Made by a program: the position numbers and the translations under genes. The notes beneath the pieces are model-generated. The model was not told the DNA's origin and made no database searches. It saw only the letters and a program-made list of their open reading frames with translations. This document shows positions 4,568 to 5,659 of a stretch of DNA of 5,659 nt, piece by piece; positions within the stretch are counted from its first letter, which is position 1; every line of letters begins with the position of its first letter. The stretch is taken from assembly GCA_016463385.1 (NCBI GenBank), contig JAEMRL010000181.1, positions 1-5,659 on the forward strand. Direction: 5' to 3'. The stretch comes from Thermoleophilia bacterium. Its GTDB lineage: Bacteria; Actinomycetota; Thermoleophilia; Miltoncostaeales; Miltoncostaeaceae.

Positions 4568-4571
4568 TGGA

Positions 4572-5198
4572 GTGGGTGAGGTCACGGGCCCGGAAGGGGC
4601 CGAGCCCCCGGTACGGGGGCGGAAGAGGGACGCGAACCTCGACCGCCGGGTGCTCGAGGCCGCGCAGTCCCTCGTCGCGGAGCACGGGGTCCGGGGCTCG
4701 TCGGTGTCGGCGATCGCGCAGCGCGCGGCCGTGGGCAAGCCGAGCGTCTACCTGCGGTGGCCCAACCACACGAGCATCCTCGTCGCGGCGATCGCCGACG
4801 CGGGGGTGGCGGTGGAGCCGCCGGCGACGTCCTCGACCGTGGAGGCGCTGACGCACGCGCTCGATGACGATCACGAGGCCCTGCTCCGAGGGCGGCACAG
4901 CGCCTTCCTGCGGTCGGTGCTCTTCGAGAGCGCGTTCAGCCCGGAGCTGTCGGATGCGCTGTGGGAGAGCGTCCTCGACCCGCGCCGGGACCGGCTGACG
5001 TCGATCCTCCGCGCCGACCCGGCGATCGGCGCCTCCCGGCGGCGGGACGCCCTGGTCCGGATCGCCGACCTCCTCCATGCGCCCCTCCTCGAGGCGCTCG
5101 CCCGGCGGGGGGACCACCCCGGGCGGCATGAGATCGCGACGCGCGTCGCCACCGTGATCGAGGGAGTCGGGGTCCGTTCCCAGCCGGCCGGGGCGTGA
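4572..5198 (+). CDS. TetR-family transcriptional repressor
   Basis: This 208-residue protein has the standard TetR plan. A ~16-residue tail precedes helix 1 (RKRDANLDRRVLEAAQSLVA, 17-36), followed by the helix-turn-helix at about 43-66 (SSVSAIAQRAAVGKPSVYLR then WPNHTS); the GKPSVYLRWPN recognition helix is strongly TetR-like. The C-terminal part (about 85-205) is all-helical and would bind an unknown ligand and form the dimer. A segment at 112-147 (FLRSVLFESAFSPELSDALW and following) resembles C-terminal domains seen in many actinobacterial TetR proteins. The start is GTG at 4572, backed by AGGAGG six bases upstream. Palindromic DNA over the promoter suggests autorepression. The target is unknown; the nearest gene in the same direction is the secreted propeller 122 bases downstream, and OhrR lies 67 bases upstream. 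Confidence 0.93.
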   Translation: MGEVTGPEGAEPPVRGRKRDANLDRRVLEAAQSLVAEHGVRGSSVSAIAQRAAVGKPSVYLRWPNHTSILVAAIADAGVAVEPPATSSTVEALTHALDDDHEALLRGRHSAFLRSVLFESAFSPELSDALWESVLDPRRDRLTSILRADPAIGASRRRDALVRIADLLHAPLLEALARRGDHPGRHEIATRVATVIEGVGVRSQPAGA

Positions 5199-5279
5199 TG
5201 CCGGCGCGATGATGACGGCTGCGGGCATGTACTGAGGCGGCAGGGGGCGCAACCTCATGGCAGAACCCTCCCGAGCGCA

Positions 5280-5285
5280 TACCGT
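5280..5285 (+). promoter_or_regulatory. Candidate -10 box TACCGT for the propeller gene
   Basis: TACCGT predicts an RNA start near 5292 and a leader of about 29 bases that contains the G-rich GGGGGTG at 5309-5315, 5 bases ahead of the GTG at 5321. No clear -35. The rest of the 122-base gap from 5199 shows only a weak five-base inverted repeat (GCCGG 5187-5191 with CCGGC 5201-5205) at the end of the TetR gene. Confidence 0.3.
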
Positions 5286-5320
5286 CCGGGTGTCAGGTCG
5301 CCCTCCCCGGGGGTGCAACG

Positions 5321-5659
5321 GTGAACGGCAGCTCGAGGTTCCGCAGGTCGGCCCTGCGGCTCGCCTTGGTCGTGGCCGCCGCCGGGACGGCCCTCACGGC
5401 CCCCGTCGCGGCCGCTCCGGCGATCCCCCGGGTCGCGCCTGACGGGCCGCTGGCAGTCGCTCCGGACGGAGCCGTCTGGTTCGCCTCCGCCGGCCTCACT
5501 CGCGTGAGCCCCGACGGGCTCGCCGCGACGTTCCCCCTGCCCGGCGTCGGCCAGATCCACTACATCGCGGCCGACGCGCGAGGCGACATCTGGTTCGGGG
5601 AATTCGGCGGGCGCGTCGGGCGGCTCACCCTTGCGGGCGGCCTCACCATGTACCCGAAG
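5321..5659 (+). CDS. Secreted beta-propeller protein, virginiamycin B lyase (Vgb)-like, N-terminus only
   Basis: The frame is open from GTG 5321 to the window edge (113 codons). Residues 1-32 form a Sec-type signal peptide: an Arg-rich head (SSRFRRSALR), a hydrophobic core (LALVVAAAGTALTAPV) and an AxA cleavage site near residue 32, so the protein is exported. Then come two blade-like repeats, DGAVWFASAGLTRVSPDG (49-66) and RGDIWFGEFGGRVGRLTLAG (87-106), whose WF pairs are 38 residues apart. This D-G-x-[VI]-W-F pattern is that of streptogramin-lyase/Vgb-type and NHL-like seven-bladed propellers. True Vgb opens streptogramin B antibiotics in the cytoplasm. Exported actinobacterial relatives are common and mostly of unknown function, so resistance should not be inferred. 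The active-site region of the family lies beyond the edge. Confidence 0.82.
   Translation, partial: MNGSSRFRRSALRLALVVAAAGTALTAPVAAAPAIPRVAPDGPLAVAPDGAVWFASAGLTRVSPDGLAATFPLPGVGQIHYIAADARGDIWFGEFGGRVGRLTLAGGLTMYPK

Noticed and set aside
4362..5318. Minus-strand 318-codon frame across the TetR gene
   Set aside because: Arg/Pro-rich shadow frame with no recognisable motif; TetR on the other strand is unambiguous.
5321..5659. Streptogramin resistance gene
   Set aside because: The propeller has an export signal, is truncated here and the catalytic region is not visible; fold similarity alone does not support resistance.
1..5659. CRISPR array, insertion sequence, riboswitch or defence island
   Set aside because: No regularly spaced repeats, transposase, terminal inverted repeats, known riboswitch motifs or defence genes seen on either strand.

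Overview
The window is high-GC DNA from an actinobacterium-like genome. Signs are the strong third-position GC bias, GTG starts and 4-base ATGA/GTGA overlaps, -10 boxes placed exactly so that transcripts begin at the start codon (leaderless mRNAs), a one-domain-pair Ppx/GppA phosphatase, a DUF6687-like protein and a virginiamycin-B-lyase-like propeller. A member of the class Thermoleophilia (Solirubrobacterales-like) is a reasonable guess, but the sequence does not prove it.

Layout. Minus strand, reading right to left: a DUF6687-like protein (2250-1240) overlaps a PhzF-family isomerase (1243-383) by 4 bases. After a short gap with its own promoter come a 70-residue helical protein (329-117) and, 4 bases later, the first 37 codons of an ArsA/Get3-type ATPase that runs off the left edge (112-1). 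Plus strand from the divergent promoter at 2251-2288: a small membrane-anchored helical protein (2289-2621) overlaps a Ppx/GppA phosphatase (2618-3556) by 4 bases. Then come a leaderless 75-residue hypothetical gene (3580-3807), tRNA-Leu(UAA) (3823-3904), GC-rich hairpins, an OhrR-type peroxide-sensing repressor (4061-4504), a TetR-family repressor (4572-5198), and the N-terminus of a secreted beta-propeller protein that runs off the right edge (5321-5659).

How it fits together. Most of this is chromosomal housekeeping and regulation; there are no mobile elements, CRISPR arrays or phage genes. Ppx/GppA would act on polyphosphate or pppGpp. OhrR and TetR sit in tandem, each with palindromic DNA over its own promoter that suggests autoregulation. 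Neither has an obvious target enzyme gene in the window, although the beta-propeller gene lies downstream of the TetR gene. The tRNA decodes UUA, and no TTA codon occurs in any gene called here.

The most notable non-genic signals are three leaderless promoters with identical geometry, an 8-bp perfect inverted repeat overlapping the probable ohrR -35 region, a palindrome/SD-occluding structure in front of the TetR gene, and a 38-bp divergent promoter carrying two copies of an 8-base repeat. I do not see a convincing new multi-gene system. The least understood parts are the DUF6687-like protein, with its DHH-like acidic motif, and the small proteins.
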